Origin: Pseudarthrobacter sp. NIBRBAC000502772
GTDB lineage: Bacteria > Actinomycetota > Actinomycetes > Actinomycetales > Micrococcaceae
DNA length: 64,000 nucleotides
Reading direction: 5' to 3'
Assembly (NCBI RefSeq): GCF_006517235.1
Contig: NZ_CP041188.1
Location: forward strand, 3,720,001 to 3,784,000
In this document: piece by piece, positions 28,549 through 39,659 of the stretch
How positions within the stretch are numbered: position 1 is the first letter of the stretch
Layout: each line of letters begins with the position of its first letter
Program-made: the position numbers and the translations under genes
The notes under the pieces: generated by a model
Databases searched by the model: none
What the model saw: the letters and a program-made list of their open reading frames with translations, nothing else
What the model was told of the DNA's origin: nothing

Positions 28549-28562
28549 GAGCATTGATTCTA
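28549..28562 (-). promoter_or_regulatory. Leaderless promoter -10 for ychF
   Basis: TAGAAT at 28562-28557 (minus strand), eight bases, then GTG at 28548. An ATG two bases after the hexamer is in frame but too close to be a start of a message made from this promoter. Confidence 0.5.
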
Positions 28563-28678
28563 CCGGTTGCCGGACGCATGGGCCCCAGGCGGTCCCCCGC
28601 AGTGTCGGCACATGGTGGAACGCCTGGTGGAATATGTCGGTTCCGTAAATTGTCACAGGGTCATGCCACAGTGTGGAT

Positions 28679-29887
28679 ATGGATGCTTTAGCCCTGATTC
28701 TTGCCCTGTTGATGCTGCTGGTAGGTGCCGTCGCCGGCGCCGCCGCCACCTACTTTTCCCTCCGCCGGCACAGTCGTGCCCTGGAGGAGGACTTCGACGC
28801 TGTTTCGTCGCGGCTTTCCGAGGTCAACGCCCAGTTCGCCGCCGCGGACGCGGAGCGCCGCCTGCTCTCGATGCAGAACCGGGAACTCGGCGAGTCCCGC
28901 AACCAGGACGGGAGCGTCCTCCGGGCACTCGCCCCCGTGGCGGAAAAGCTGACCGCGGTGCAGCAGCAGGTGGCACTGCTGGAACGCGACCGCCTGGAAC
29001 AGTACGGCCAGTTGGCGCAACAACTTCAAGAGGCCAGGCTTTCCGATGCCCAGCTGATCCGGTCCACGCACGCCCTCGAGTCAGCGTTGCGCTCCAACAG
29101 TGCTCGTGGACAGTGGGGCGAAGTTCAATTGCGCCGAGTGGTCGAGGCATCGGGCATGCTCAAGCACGTGGATTTCCTGGAGCAGGTCCACAGTGCCGGG
29201 GCCGATTCAGCGGTCCGTCCCGACCTCGTCGTCCAACTGCCGGGCCAGAAGCAGCTGGTGGTGGACGCGAAGGTTCCGTTGTCCTCCTACCTGGAGGCCC
29301 AGGAGCTGGGTGCGCGCCAGGACTCGGGTACAACCGGGAATCCCGGCAGCCAGCAATCCCTGCTGGCCGCCCACGCCAAGGCGCTGCGGGCCCACGTGGA
29401 CTCGCTCAGCAACAAGAAGTACTGGGACATCCCCGGGAACTCCCCCGAGCTGGTGATCTGCTTCCTGCCGGCCGAATCCATCCTGGCCGCCGCCCTGACC
29501 GCCGATGCGACGCTGTTGGACCACGCGCTTTCCAGGAATGTGGTTCTTGCCTCGCCCAGTACGCTGCTCGCAGTGCTCAAATCGGTGGCTTTCACGTGGC
29601 GCCAGGATGTGCTGACGGACAGTGCGCGGGAACTGTTCGACCTCGCCCGTCAGCTGTACGAACGAATGGGAACGCTCGGCGATAACGTGGGCAAGCTGGG
29701 TTCGTCACTCAAGTCTTCGGTGGACCGGTACAACGCCCTGATCGGCACCCTGGAAGCGCGGATCCTGCCCACCGCACGGAAGCTCAATGCCATGGATGAA
29801 TCCGGGCTGCTCACTCCGCCGGCACTCGAGGTCACGCCGCGTTCGTTGGCGGCCCCGGAGTTTCAGCAGGACGAAGCCGCCGCCTGA
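28679..29887 (+). CDS. rmuC: RmuC-family DNA recombination protein
   Basis: 402 residues from the ATG at 28679 (a GTG two codons upstream is possible). Residues 3-22 form a membrane anchor, followed by a long coiled coil (about 30-130) and the RmuC nuclease-like core with GQWGEVQLRRVVEASGM and VVDAKVPLSSYLEA. RmuC limits recombination at inverted repeats in E. coli. CACAGT six bases before the ATG is a possible leaderless -10. It is divergent from ychF, with ispH convergent after a hairpin. Confidence 0.9.
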   Translation: MDALALILALLMLLVGAVAGAAATYFSLRRHSRALEEDFDAVSSRLSEVNAQFAAADAERRLLSMQNRELGESRNQDGSVLRALAPVAEKLTAVQQQVALLERDRLEQYGQLAQQLQEARLSDAQLIRSTHALESALRSNSARGQWGEVQLRRVVEASGMLKHVDFLEQVHSAGADSAVRPDLVVQLPGQKQLVVDAKVPLSSYLEAQELGARQDSGTTGNPGSQQSLLAAHAKALRAHVDSLSNKKYWDIPGNSPELVICFLPAESILAAALTADATLLDHALSRNVVLASPSTLLAVLKSVAFTWRQDVLTDSARELFDLARQLYERMGTLGDNVGKLGSSLKSSVDRYNALIGTLEARILPTARKLNAMDESGLLTPPALEVTPRSLAAPEFQQDEAAA

Positions 29888-29898
29888 CGGTGGGAATG

Positions 29899-29934
29899 GG
29901 TGGTTGAGCTTTGGTTTCGACAAGCTCAACCACC
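29899..29934. repeat. Palindromic element, terminator between rmuC and ispH
   Basis: GGTGGTTGAGCTT (29899-29911) pairs with AAGCTCAACCACC (29922-29934) around a 10-base loop. A stem with GTTGAGCTTGTCGAAACC-type sequence is very frequent between genes of Micrococcales in my experience, so this is probably a dispersed element acting as terminator. Copy number is unknown. Confidence 0.65.
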
Positions 29935-29949
29935 GGAGGTCGGGAGATG

Positions 29950-31029
29950 TCAGTCGCGGGAGCGGCGGCCGCCGAGCGCCCGGCTGACGTCTCCGGCTTC
30001 CTTAAGGGTTGCGCGGAGTTCCTTGGGCAACGAGAAAAGGAGGTCTTCTTCGGCCGTGACTACTTCTTCCACGGAGCCGTACCCGTAGTCGGCCAGCAGG
30101 CGCAGGACGTCCGTGACCAGGAGCTCCGGAACTGAAGCCCCTGAGGTGACGCCGACGGTAGCCACGCCTTCAAACCATGCCTCGTCCACTTCGTTGGCGA
30201 AGTCCACGCGGTAGGAGGCCTTGGCACCGTACTCCAGGGCGACTTCCACCAGACGGACAGAGTTCGAGGAGTTGGCCGATCCCACCACAATGACCAAGTC
30301 AGCCTGGGGTGAGATTTTCTTGATGGCCACCTGACGGTTGGTGGTGGCGTAGCAGATGTCGTCGCTGGGCGGATCCTGCAGGGTGGGGAACCGATCCTTC
30401 AGCAGCCGGACCGTTTCCATGGTCTCGTCCACGCTGAGGGTGGTCTGGGACAGCCAGATGACCTTTTCCGGATCCCTGACGGTTACCTTGTCCACTTCGT
30501 GGGGACCGTTGATGATCTGGATGTGTTCCGGTGCTTCGCCGGCGGTGCCCTCGACTTCTTCGTGACCGTCGTGGCCGATCAGCAGGATGTCGAAGTCGTC
30601 CTTGGCGAACCGCACGGCCTCCTTGTGAACCTTGGTCACCAGCGGGCAGGTGGCGTCGATGGTGCGCAGCCCGCGGTCTTCGGCTGACTGGACGACGGCC
30701 GGGGATACCCCGTGGGCGGAAAAGATCACCAGGGCGCCTTCCGGGACCTCGTCGGTCTCGTCGACGAAGATGGCTCCCTGCGCCTCCAGCGAGCTCACCA
30801 CGTGGACGTTGTGCACGATCTGCTTCCGGACATATACCGGCGGACCGTAGTGCTCTAGGGCCTTCTCGACGGCGATAACGGCCCGGTCCACACCGGCGCA
30901 GTAGCCGCGGGGCGCAGCCAGGAGGACCTTCTTGGGACCGGTCACCGGAGCCGCGGCGGCTACCTCCTCAGGCGAGCGCCGCCTGCGCGGGACAGTTGGC
31001 ATCGAGAGGGACACAGCTGAGGAAGTCAT
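29950..31029 (-). CDS. ispH: 4-hydroxy-3-methylbut-2-enyl diphosphate reductase IspH
   Basis: 359 residues with a longer than usual N-terminal tail (about 30 residues). The last step of the MEP pathway, making IPP and DMAPP. Cluster cysteines are in [22 protein letters not shown] and [16 protein letters not shown] and SANSSNS are intact. The ATG at 31029 is six bases after TAGCAT on the minus strand. The first three bases of that hexamer are the TAG stop of the upstream membrane-protein gene. Confidence 0.95.
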   Translation of the reverse strand: MTSSAVSLSMPTVPRRRRSPEEVAAAAPVTGPKKVLLAAPRGYCAGVDRAVIAVEKALEHYGPPVYVRKQIVHNVHVVSSLEAQGAIFVDETDEVPEGALVIFSAHGVSPAVVQSAEDRGLRTIDATCPLVTKVHKEAVRFAKDDFDILLIGHDGHEEVEGTAGEAPEHIQIINGPHEVDKVTVRDPEKVIWLSQTTLSVDETMETVRLLKDRFPTLQDPPSDDICYATTNRQVAIKKISPQADLVIVVGSANSSNSVRLVEVALEYGAKASYRVDFANEVDEAWFEGVATVGVTSGASVPELLVTDVLRLLADYGYGSVEEVVTAEEDLLFSLPKELRATLKEAGDVSRALGGRRSRD

Positions 31030-31041
31030 CTCTCCATGCTA
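31030..31041 (-). promoter_or_regulatory. Leaderless promoter -10 for ispH, overlapping an upstream stop codon
   Basis: TAGCAT at 31041-31036 (minus), GGAGAG, then ATG at 31029. GGAGAG might also act as a weak ribosome-binding site for read-through transcripts. Confidence 0.5.
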
Positions 31042-31890
31042 CCGGGTGGGGGCCCGCCGCCCTGGCGAAGCGATCCGGATCACAACGGCCGCAGCGACAA
31101 GCACAGCGCCGGTTATCGCGGCACCACCGACCCAGGATTGGAAGCTGCTGGACGCGGCCGCCACAAACGCATCCTTGAACATGTCCGAAAGCCCGTTGCC
31201 GCTGGCCGTCCCCACGACGGCATCCCTGGCGACCTGCGAGCCGGCAGCCCACAGGCCCGCCAGTGCCAGCGCCCCCAGTCCCACAGCGAGAATCACGGTC
31301 CACCGACGGCGCGCGGACACCAGCGCCAGCGCAAAGGCGATTCCCGCTCCAATGGCAAGGGAGTAGCCGAGCGGCGCGTAGGCGGACGCTCTCTCGACCA
31401 TTTGGCGCTGCTCAGGCTCGCCAACGTTGACCAGCGTCTGCTCCGGCGCAGTCAGCGGGAGTCCCGTGGTGCGTGCGAGCTCCTCCGTCGCCAGCGCCAC
31501 CAGGGGTGCCACGTCCAACGTAAGCGACGACGGCGAGTCAGGTTCGGCGGGAGCCGATGCGGGTGCGGCGAAGCTGAGCCGGTGGCTCTTCCGCAGTGTT
31601 TCCTCCCAGGCCGCCGGGTAGCCGGGCAAAGCTGTGAGGGAACCGGCCGCCGCCTCAAGCACTGGCGTGACCAGACCTGCCAGGGCGTCCGGGATGGCCC
31701 CTGCATCGATGGTGCCCACAGCGGCTGCGGCGAGCCGCTGCTGGAATTCTGCGTCCTGCCCCAGGGGAGCGGCCAGGGCCACAAAGCCATCCTCCTGAAC
31801 CACGTTGCGGTCAAGCCAGATGGCGGGTACGGCCAGGGCGGACAGCAAAACGCCCACGACGACGGCGATGGCTGAAACGAAGGTGCGCAA
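31039..31890 (-). CDS. Hypothetical membrane protein with large exported loop
   Basis: 283 residues. An N-terminal membrane segment (6-26) and two more near the C-terminus (about 172-220 and 245-270) enclose an acidic extracytoplasmic region of about 140 residues. I do not recognise the family. The start is a TTG at 31890 with GAGGAC nine bases upstream. It precedes ispH and is divergent from xseA. Confidence 0.75.
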   Translation of the reverse strand: MRTFVSAIAVVVGVLLSALAVPAIWLDRNVVQEDGFVALAAPLGQDAEFQQRLAAAAVGTIDAGAIPDALAGLVTPVLEAAAGSLTALPGYPAAWEETLRKSHRLSFAAPASAPAEPDSPSSLTLDVAPLVALATEELARTTGLPLTAPEQTLVNVGEPEQRQMVERASAYAPLGYSLAIGAGIAFALALVSARRRWTVILAVGLGALALAGLWAAGSQVARDAVVGTASGNGLSDMFKDAFVAAASSSFQSWVGGAAITGAVLVAAAVVIRIASPGRRAPTR

Positions 31891-32093
31891 AACGGGTCCT
31901 CACGGGTTGGCGGCAGCACAGCCATCATAGAGCTGGTGTCTGGACAAAGAATGTCAGTCTCGGGTGATACAGCTTATGGATAAGGTTGAATGGCAACCGC
32001 CAGCTCACTGACGGCCGCCTTTCAAGCACGAACCGCTACCTGCCGAACAAAGGACCACCATGCCGCCACCCACAGTTTCCCGGGGCAGCGGAC

Positions 32094-33419
32094 ATGTCTG
32101 AACAGGCTGCGCTGCCGGGCACTGCTGCCACCACGTTGCCCGCCACGGCCGGTGAGACCAGCCCGGACAATCCATGGCCGCTGCAGTTGCTGTCCCAGAA
32201 ACTCAAGGCCCATATCGATCGCACCCCGTCCGCATGGGTCGAAGGCCAGGTCATCGAATTGAACCGCCGCGGGGGTAACGCGTACCTCACCCTCCGGGAC
32301 GTGGACGCGGAAGTTTCCCTGCCGGCGTCGGTCTGGACCAAGGTTCTGGACCGGCAGAACATGCCCCTGGAGCGTGGATCCCGCGTGGTGGCCTTGCTCA
32401 AGCCGGAGTTCTGGCTGAAGACCGGGCGGCTCAACATGCAGGTTCGGGACATCAGGCCTGTAGGGCTTGGCGACCTGCTGGCGCGGATCGAACGGTTGCG
32501 CCAGGCTCTCTCCGCCGAGGGGCTGTTTGCCGACTCACGGAAGAAACCACTGCCGCTGCTCCCGCACCGTATCGGCCTGATTACCGGACGGGACTCCGAC
32601 GCCAAAAAAGACGTCGTCCAAAACGCCGCACTGCGCTGGCCCGCAGTTGAATTCGAGATCCGGGAAGTGGCGGTCCAGGGCAACACTGCGGTCTCGCAAA
32701 TTATCCGCGCCCTGCAGGAACTGGACAGCCGCCCCGATGTGGACGTCATTGTCATCGCCCGGGGCGGCGGAGCCTTGGAGGACCTGCTGCCTTTCAACAG
32801 CGAGGAACTGATCCGTGCTGTCGCGGCCACGGCCACCCCGGTGGTCAGCGCCATCGGACATGAGGCGGACCGTCCCCTACTCGACGACGTGGCGGACCTG
32901 CGCGCGTCGACGCCCACTGATGCGGCCAAGCGAATCGTGCCTGACGTTGCCGAGGAACTGGCCGGCGTGCGCCAGGCACGGGAGCACCTGCGCAGGAGCA
33001 TCGGCAGGCTCGTGGACAGGGAGTCGGACCGGTTGTCCGCACTCCATTCCCGGCCTGTTCTGGCCACCCCGGAAGCCATCGTCACCGGACGCGCGGAGGA
33101 AATCGAACGCCTCCTGCGGAGATCATCGGCCGCTGTCAGTTCAACGGTGGTACGGGCGGCTGACCAGCTGGTTCACCTGCAGGCCCAGGTCCGTGCCCTG
33201 TCACCACAAAAGACGCTGGACCGCGGCTATGCCGTGGTCGAACTGGCCAACGGCCGGCCGGCCCGTGCCACTGAAACTGCCGGCCACGCTGTGATCCGAG
33301 ACCCGTCGGAGGCGCCGTCGGGAACTGCGTTGTCCGTACGCGTAGCCCATGGCCTGTTCGGCGCCACTTCCACTGGGGAACTTCAACAAGGAGAAGCACA
33401 TGCCCGAAACAAAGCCTGA
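32094..33419 (+). CDS. xseA: Exodeoxyribonuclease VII large subunit XseA
   Basis: 441 residues. The N-terminal OB fold ([21 protein letters not shown] region in part), then the catalytic [14 protein letters not shown] and [22 protein letters not shown] blocks (in part), and a coiled-coil C-terminus. Degrades single-stranded DNA with XseB. I use the ATG at 32094; the frame is open for 36 codons upstream without a protein-like sequence. The stop overlaps the xseB start, so the subunits are translationally coupled. Confidence 0.94.
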   Translation: MSEQAALPGTAATTLPATAGETSPDNPWPLQLLSQKLKAHIDRTPSAWVEGQVIELNRRGGNAYLTLRDVDAEVSLPASVWTKVLDRQNMPLERGSRVVALLKPEFWLKTGRLNMQVRDIRPVGLGDLLARIERLRQALSAEGLFADSRKKPLPLLPHRIGLITGRDSDAKKDVVQNAALRWPAVEFEIREVAVQGNTAVSQIIRALQELDSRPDVDVIVIARGGGALEDLLPFNSEELIRAVAATATPVVSAIGHEADRPLLDDVADLRASTPTDAAKRIVPDVAEELAGVRQAREHLRRSIGRLVDRESDRLSALHSRPVLATPEAIVTGRAEEIERLLRRSSAAVSSTVVRAADQLVHLQAQVRALSPQKTLDRGYAVVELANGRPARATETAGHAVIRDPSEAPSGTALSVRVAHGLFGATSTGELQQGEAHARNKA

Positions 33420-33618
33420 CCCGGAAATCCAAGCACTGAGCTATGAGGAAGCCCGCGAACAGCTGGTGCAGGTGGTGGGGAAGCTTGAGGCGGGCGGCGC
33501 CAGCCTCGAGGAATCCCTGGCACTCTGGGAACGCGGCGAAGCCCTGGCAAAGCGCTGCGAGGAGTGGCTGGAGGGCGCCCGCAAACGGCTCGCTGCCGCC
33601 CGCGACCAGCCGCTCTGA
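33400..33618 (+). CDS. xseB: Exodeoxyribonuclease VII small subunit XseB
   Basis: 72 residues from the ATG at 33400 (AAGGAG site). Contains [20 protein letters not shown] followed by [15 protein letters not shown], the XseB signature. It overlaps xseA by 20 bases and completes the ExoVII pair. Confidence 0.94.
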   Translation: MPETKPDPEIQALSYEEAREQLVQVVGKLEAGGASLEESLALWERGEALAKRCEEWLEGARKRLAAARDQPL

Positions 33619-33666
33619 CCAGTCACAGAAGGCGGCCCACCCCTCGGAACGACGCGCCCCAACAGG

Positions 33667-34521
33667 TCAGGACCGTTCAACCAGTTCCCGTTCGATCGGG
33701 ACGTCGAACTCCGCCTTTGGCCATTCCAGCTTCATGTCAGACAGCGCGCCCAGCACCAACTGCTGCACCGCGATCCTGGCGTACCATTTCTTGTTGGCCG
33801 GAACCACGTGCCAGGGTGCGGCTTCCGTGTTGGTCTCGTCGAAGGCAGCCTGGTAGGCGGCCATGTAGTCGCCCCAGAAGGCTCGTTCCTTGAGGTCACC
33901 GCTGCTGTATTTCCAGTGCTTGGCGGGGTTGTCCAGCCGGGCAAGGAGCCGTGCCTTCTGTTCATCCTTGCTGATGTTGAGCATCACCTTGATGATTTTG
34001 GTTCCGGCATCGGTCTGGCGCGCCTCGAACTCATTGATGGCCCGGTAGCGGCGCCTAATTTCGTCAGGCGTCGCCCAGTTATGGACCCGGTGGATCAGGA
34101 CGTCCTCATAGTGGGAGCGGTCGAAGATGCCCACCATGCCCGCTCCGGGCACCTCCTTCTCGATCCGCCAGAGGAAGTCATAGGACTTTTCCTCCTCGGT
34201 GGGGGCCTTGAAGGCTTTGAACTGGACGCCCTGCGGATTCATGGTGGCCATGACATGGCTGACGATTCCGCCCTTGCCCGCGGTGTCCATGGCCTGCAGG
34301 ATCAGCAGAAGCCGTTTTCTCCCGCCGAAGCGCGACTCCGCGAACAGCTTTTCCTGAAGTTCGGCCAACGCGCCGTCCAGTTCAGCCAGAATTGTCTGGC
34401 CATCGGCTTTGTTGCCCTTGTAACCGGGCGTCGCGTCGGAGTCAGCGTCGGCCAGCGAGAACCCTTTCCCCACCCTCAGCGTATCGACAGGGTGCTTCTC
34501 GAACTCAACGACGTCGGCCAT
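33667..34521 (-). CDS. PPK2-family polyphosphate kinase
   Basis: 284 residues, single-domain PPK2. Walker A QAMDTAGKGG and lid/Walker B FDRSHYEDVL are intact. These enzymes transfer phosphate from polyphosphate to nucleoside mono- or diphosphates; the class (AMP or ADP) cannot be decided safely. An AAAGGA site precedes the ATG at 34521 (an in-frame upstream ATG at 34545 is less likely). It is downstream of the aminotransferase. Confidence 0.9.
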   Translation of the reverse strand: MADVVEFEKHPVDTLRVGKGFSLADADSDATPGYKGNKADGQTILAELDGALAELQEKLFAESRFGGRKRLLLILQAMDTAGKGGIVSHVMATMNPQGVQFKAFKAPTEEEKSYDFLWRIEKEVPGAGMVGIFDRSHYEDVLIHRVHNWATPDEIRRRYRAINEFEARQTDAGTKIIKVMLNISKDEQKARLLARLDNPAKHWKYSSGDLKERAFWGDYMAAYQAAFDETNTEAAPWHVVPANKKWYARIAVQQLVLGALSDMKLEWPKAEFDVPIERELVERS

Positions 34522-34570
34522 TGGGGTCCTTTCCCAAGGTTCCACGCGCCGAAAGACGCGTCACCACAGG

Positions 34571-35791
34571 CTAGTTCCCTTGATACCGGCTAAGGAAGTC
34601 CCCCATGCGTCCGATCGCTTCTTCAATGTCCTTGACGTTCGGCAACGTGACCATGCGGAAGTGGTCAGGCCGGACCCAGTTGAACGCCCGTCCGTGTGAC
34701 ACCAGGATCTTCTGTTCCTTCAGCAGGTCCAGGACAAATTTCTCGTCATCACGGATGTGGAAGACTTCCGGATCCAGGCGCGGGAACAGGTACAGCGCGC
34801 CACGGGCCTGCTGCGTGCTCACACCCGGGATCGCGTTGAGCATGTCGTAGGCCTTGTTCCGCTGTTCCAGCAGCCTGCCGCCGGGGAGGATGAGGTCATT
34901 GATGCTCTGGTAGCCGCCGAGCGCGGTCTGGATGGCGTGCTGGGCGGGCACGTTGGCACAGAGGCGCATGTTGGCCAGGAGGCTGATGCCCTCCAGATAA
35001 TCGGAGGCATCCTTCTTCGGGCCCGAGATGGCCATCCAGCCGGCACGGTAGCCGCAGACGCGGTAGGCCTTGGACAGCCCACTGAAAGTGAGGCAAAGGA
35101 CGTCGTCGCCCGTCAGCGCGGCCATGTTGATGTGCACGGCGTCCTCGTACAGGATCTTTTCGTAGATTTCATCCGCGAAAAGGATCAGTCCGTGCTTCTC
35201 GGCCAGCGCCACGATCTTCTTCAGCGTCTCTTCCGGATAGACCGCGCCCGTGGGGTTGTTGGGGTTGATCACCACGATGCCCTTGGTGCGGGGCGTGATC
35301 TTGGCTTCAAGATCCTCAAGGTCCGGCTGCCAGCCTGATTCCTCATCGCAGAGGTAGTGCACGGGCTTCCCGCTCGCCAGGGCCACGGAAGCGGTCCACA
35401 GCGGGTAGTCCGGTGTGGGGATCAGCACCTCGTCGCCGTCGTTGAGCAGCGCCATGAGGGACATGGTGATCAGTTCGCTGACGCCGTTGCCCAGGTAGAT
35501 GTCGTCCACATGGATGTTCTGGATTCCGCGGGTCTGGTAGTACTGGGAGACCGCAGTCCGGGCCGAGAAGATGCCCCGGGAGTCGCTGTAACCCTGGGCA
35601 TGGGGCAGATGGCGGATCATGTCCACCAGGATCGCGTCCGGGGCTTCAAATCCAAACGGCGCAGGGTTTCCGATGTTCAGTTTGAGGATCCGGTGACCCT
35701 CCGCCTCCATCTGCTGGGCGGCCTGAAGAATCGGTCCACGGATGTCGTAAAGGACGTTGTGAAGCTTGGTGGACTGCTTGAATTCTGCCAT
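34571..35791 (-). CDS. AlaA/AlaT-type pyridoxal phosphate aminotransferase
   Basis: 406 residues, fold-type I aminotransferase of the glutamate-pyruvate (AlaA/AlaT) group. Key blocks: LNIGNPAPFGFEAP, VINPNNPTGAVY, and FSGLSKAYRVCGYRAGW with the PLP lysine. It probably makes alanine from pyruvate and glutamate. The ATG at 35791 follows CATATT by six bases, a possible weak leaderless promoter. Confidence 0.9.
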   Translation of the reverse strand: MAEFKQSTKLHNVLYDIRGPILQAAQQMEAEGHRILKLNIGNPAPFGFEAPDAILVDMIRHLPHAQGYSDSRGIFSARTAVSQYYQTRGIQNIHVDDIYLGNGVSELITMSLMALLNDGDEVLIPTPDYPLWTASVALASGKPVHYLCDEESGWQPDLEDLEAKITPRTKGIVVINPNNPTGAVYPEETLKKIVALAEKHGLILFADEIYEKILYEDAVHINMAALTGDDVLCLTFSGLSKAYRVCGYRAGWMAISGPKKDASDYLEGISLLANMRLCANVPAQHAIQTALGGYQSINDLILPGGRLLEQRNKAYDMLNAIPGVSTQQARGALYLFPRLDPEVFHIRDDEKFVLDLLKEQKILVSHGRAFNWVRPDHFRMVTLPNVKDIEEAIGRMGDFLSRYQGN

Positions 35792-35858
35792 CCATCAAAT
35801 ATGCCATATGACGGATGTACTTCTGTTGAGACCTCAGACACAGACGTGTAGAGAGCGG

Positions 35859-35903
35859 ACGACCGCGGCTGCCGGCCCGTGTGGGTCCGGCAGCCGCCGT
35901 CGT
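35859..35903. terminator. Terminator after the betaine transporter operon
   Basis: 17-base arms with one C-C mismatch at 35859-35875 and 35887-35903 around an 11-base loop, 22 bases past the binding-protein stop. Confidence 0.75.
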
Positions 35904-35925
35904 GATTGCGTTGTGGAGTCAGGTG

Positions 35926-36879
35926 CTACTTGACGATGCCCTTGTCCTTGAGCCACGTGGCGGCGGCGTCTTTGGCATTTTGCTTCTGGCTGCCGCTGAC
36001 TGCGCGGTTGAGGTTGACCAGGTCCTCAGTGGTGAGGATCTTCGACACGGCATTGAGCGCGTCCTTGGCCTTGTCGGTCATTTTTGCCTTGTTGTACAGC
36101 GGCAGGACCTGCTGGGCCTTGAAGTTGTTCTTGGGATCCTCCAGGACCACCAGGTCGTTGTCCGCGATGGACGGTGTGGTGGTGTAGATGTCAGCCACCT
36201 GGACGTCGTCGGTCAGCAGTGCCTGCAGGGTCAGGTTGCCGCCGCCGTCGCTGAAGGGCTTCAGTGCCTTGAGTTCGCAGCCGTAGTTCTTTTTGAGTCC
36301 CGGGAAGCCATAGGCGCGGGTTTCGAACGTGGCCGGCGCCGCCATGGTCAGGTCCTTGCAGACCTTGGCGAGGTCCTCAATGGACTTCAGCTGGTACTTC
36401 TCCGCGGTGGCCTTGGTGACCACCATGGCGTCCTTGGACTCGGCCTTGGATGCCTCCAGGACTGCCAAACCCTCGGGGAGCTTGCCCGGCAGCGCCTTGT
36501 AGATGTCGTCGGCCGAGACCTCGGCAGCTTCAGGATCCACATGCGAGAGCAGGTTGCCGGAGTAATCCGGGACAAGGTCAACCGAGCCGTCCTGGACCGC
36601 TTTGAAGTAGATTTCGCGGGCACCGATGTTGGGCTTGGTGGTTGCCGTGACCCCTGCAGCAGTCAGCGCGCCGGCGTAGATCTCAGCGACGATCTGGCTC
36701 TCCGGGAAGTCAGCCGAGCCGACCACCAACGAGCCGCCGCCGGCGCTTCCGGCGCTGGTGCTGGGGGTGGCCAACGGGTCACTCCCGCCGCAGGCCGTCA
36801 GCGCGACGGCCAGGCCGACGCCGGCAGCCATGCCAGCCAGTCCCCGGCGGGTAAGGATTGTCCTGGTGTTGTCTTTCAT
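35926..36879 (-). CDS. Betaine/choline-type ABC transporter binding lipoprotein
   Basis: 317 residues, OpuAC/OsmX (ProX-type) substrate-binding protein. Lipoprotein signal with a twin Arg at 11-12 and Cys at 30 (LTAC). The block VGSADFPESQIVAEIYAGAL and the later VDLVPDYSGNLL are typical. It binds a quaternary amine such as glycine betaine, choline or carnitine. An AGGAGGT site precedes the ATG at 36879, which also overlaps the stop of the upstream permease. Last gene of the operon. Confidence 0.9.
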   Translation of the reverse strand: MKDNTRTILTRRGLAGMAAGVGLAVALTACGGSDPLATPSTSAGSAGGGSLVVGSADFPESQIVAEIYAGALTAAGVTATTKPNIGAREIYFKAVQDGSVDLVPDYSGNLLSHVDPEAAEVSADDIYKALPGKLPEGLAVLEASKAESKDAMVVTKATAEKYQLKSIEDLAKVCKDLTMAAPATFETRAYGFPGLKKNYGCELKALKPFSDGGGNLTLQALLTDDVQVADIYTTTPSIADNDLVVLEDPKNNFKAQQVLPLYNKAKMTDKAKDALNAVSKILTTEDLVNLNRAVSGSQKQNAKDAAATWLKDKGIVK

Positions 36880-37622
36880 GGGGTACCTCCTTGAACGGCA
36901 GCTGGCGCAGGCGCGGCAGCTGGGAGATCAGCGGAGGCCTTTTGGCCACCGTGCAGATCGGTTTTGAGGCCGGGCGAAAGAAGGGCTCTTTGCACCGCGG
37001 CCAGGATGAGGTCAACAACGATGGCCAGCCCTGCAATCAGCAGCGACCCGGCAAGCATCCGCGGGAAGTCCTGCAGCGCCAAGCCGTCAAAAAGGTAGCG
37101 GCCCAGCCCGCCCAAGGGCAGGTAGGCAACCACCGACACCGTGGCGATGACCTGCAGCACGGCGGTTCGGACACCGCCGAACATGACCTGCAGCCCGTTG
37201 GGCAGCTCAACCCGGAACAGGATCTGCAGCTCGGTCATGCCCATGGCCCGGGCAGCGTCCACCACGGCCCGGTCCACACTCGAAATGCCGGCATACGTTC
37301 CGGCAAGGAGCGGCGGCACGGTCAGGATGACCAGCGCCCACACCGGCGGCATCAGGCTGCTTCCCGCAAGGAGGGCGAAGAGGACCAGCAGGCCCAGTGT
37401 GGGCAGGGCCCGCAGCGCCCCTGCCACCGCTACGGCCACCACGCGTCCGCGGCCCGTGTGCCCGATGTAAAGCCCTGCCGGAACCGCGATGGCCGCGGCA
37501 ATCACCAAGACCAGCCCGCTGTATTGGAGGTGCTCCAGCAGCCGGACCGGGATGCCGGAACTGCCGGTCCAGTGCAGCGGATCGGCAATCCAGGCGAGGG
37601 TGTCCACAAAAATGTTGCTCAT
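36876..37622 (-). CDS. Betaine-type ABC transporter permease (second)
   Basis: 248 residues, OpuCB/OpuCD type permease with about six membrane segments and the EAA-like DAARAMGMTELQILFRVELP. The C-terminal 30 residues are Ala/Pro-rich. ATGA overlaps with the gene before and after; the four genes form one operon. Confidence 0.9.
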   Translation of the reverse strand: MSNIFVDTLAWIADPLHWTGSSGIPVRLLEHLQYSGLVLVIAAAIAVPAGLYIGHTGRGRVVAVAVAGALRALPTLGLLVLFALLAGSSLMPPVWALVILTVPPLLAGTYAGISSVDRAVVDAARAMGMTELQILFRVELPNGLQVMFGGVRTAVLQVIATVSVVAYLPLGGLGRYLFDGLALQDFPRMLAGSLLIAGLAIVVDLILAAVQRALLSPGLKTDLHGGQKASADLPAAAPAPAAVQGGTP

Positions 37623-38328
37623 GGCGCGGCCCCTGTGTGGATGTTGGCGTCGGCCAGGTAGCTGGCGGCGGAAGGCGCCGCGGCGCCGGACGCTTTAGCG
37701 GCGCGGGTCCACGGCGTCAGCAGCCTTTCCAGGACGACCAGTACAGCATCCATCAGCAGCGCGAGCACCAGGATGGCGATGATTCCCACCACCACTTCCG
37801 TGACGAAGTTCCGTTGCAGTCCGTCTGTAAACAGCATGCCCAGGTTCCCCACCCCCAGGAGTGCCGCGACACTCACCAGGGAGATGTTGCTGACGGAGAC
37901 CACCCGCAGCCCGGCGAACATCACCGGAAGGGACAGTGGCAGGTCGATCTGGACAAAGCGGAGCCACGGCTTGTACCCCATGGCGATCGCAGCCTGCCGG
38001 AGATCCTCCTCCACGGAGTCAAAGGCATCCAGGGCGGCCCGGACCAGCAGCGCCACAGCGTAGATGGTCAGGGCCACAATGACGTTGAGCGGGTCCAGGA
38101 TCCGGGTTCCGAGAATCGAGGGCAGGATGATGAACAGCGCCAGCGACGGGACGGTGTACAGCAATGAACTGGCGGTCACCACCACCGACCTGAGCGCCGA
38201 GTGGGTCCGCGCCAACTGCGCCAGCGGAATGGAAATGACCAGCCCCAGGACCATCGGGATGAGGGCCAGGACCAGGTGCTGGCCCGCCAGTCCCATGACC
38301 ATGCCGCTGTTTGCCAGGAACCACTCCA

Positions 38329-38329
<1 letters not shown>
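37619..38329 (-). CDS. Betaine-type ABC transporter permease (first)
   Basis: 236 residues, OpuCB/OpuCD type permease with the same loop RQAAIAMGYKPWLRFVQIDLP (in part). Paired with the neighbouring permease as a heterodimer. Its start overlaps the ATPase stop (TGATG). Confidence 0.9.
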
Positions 38330-39429
<1,100 letters not shown>

Positions 39430-39647
39430 TCCGGACGTACCTGTTCTGTTGGACGGCATCGGACAGTGTTGGGTCATAAGCTCACTGATATTTACGGTAA
39501 CGCAATCCGTTCACAGCGTAACCGGATCCGAAGGCAATCCGGGCAAGAGAATTCCTACTGTTAACCATTCGTTGGACAGCCGCCCGCGGATGGGTCCTTC
39601 GATCACAAGGTGCCGGTGCTGCGCTTACGCCCGGCTCTGCCCGCGCC

Positions 39648-39659
39648 TAGAGTTGGACT
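39648..39659 (+). promoter_or_regulatory. Leaderless promoter -10 for pirin
   Basis: TAGAGT at 39648-39653, TGGACT, then GTG at 39660. Confidence 0.5.
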
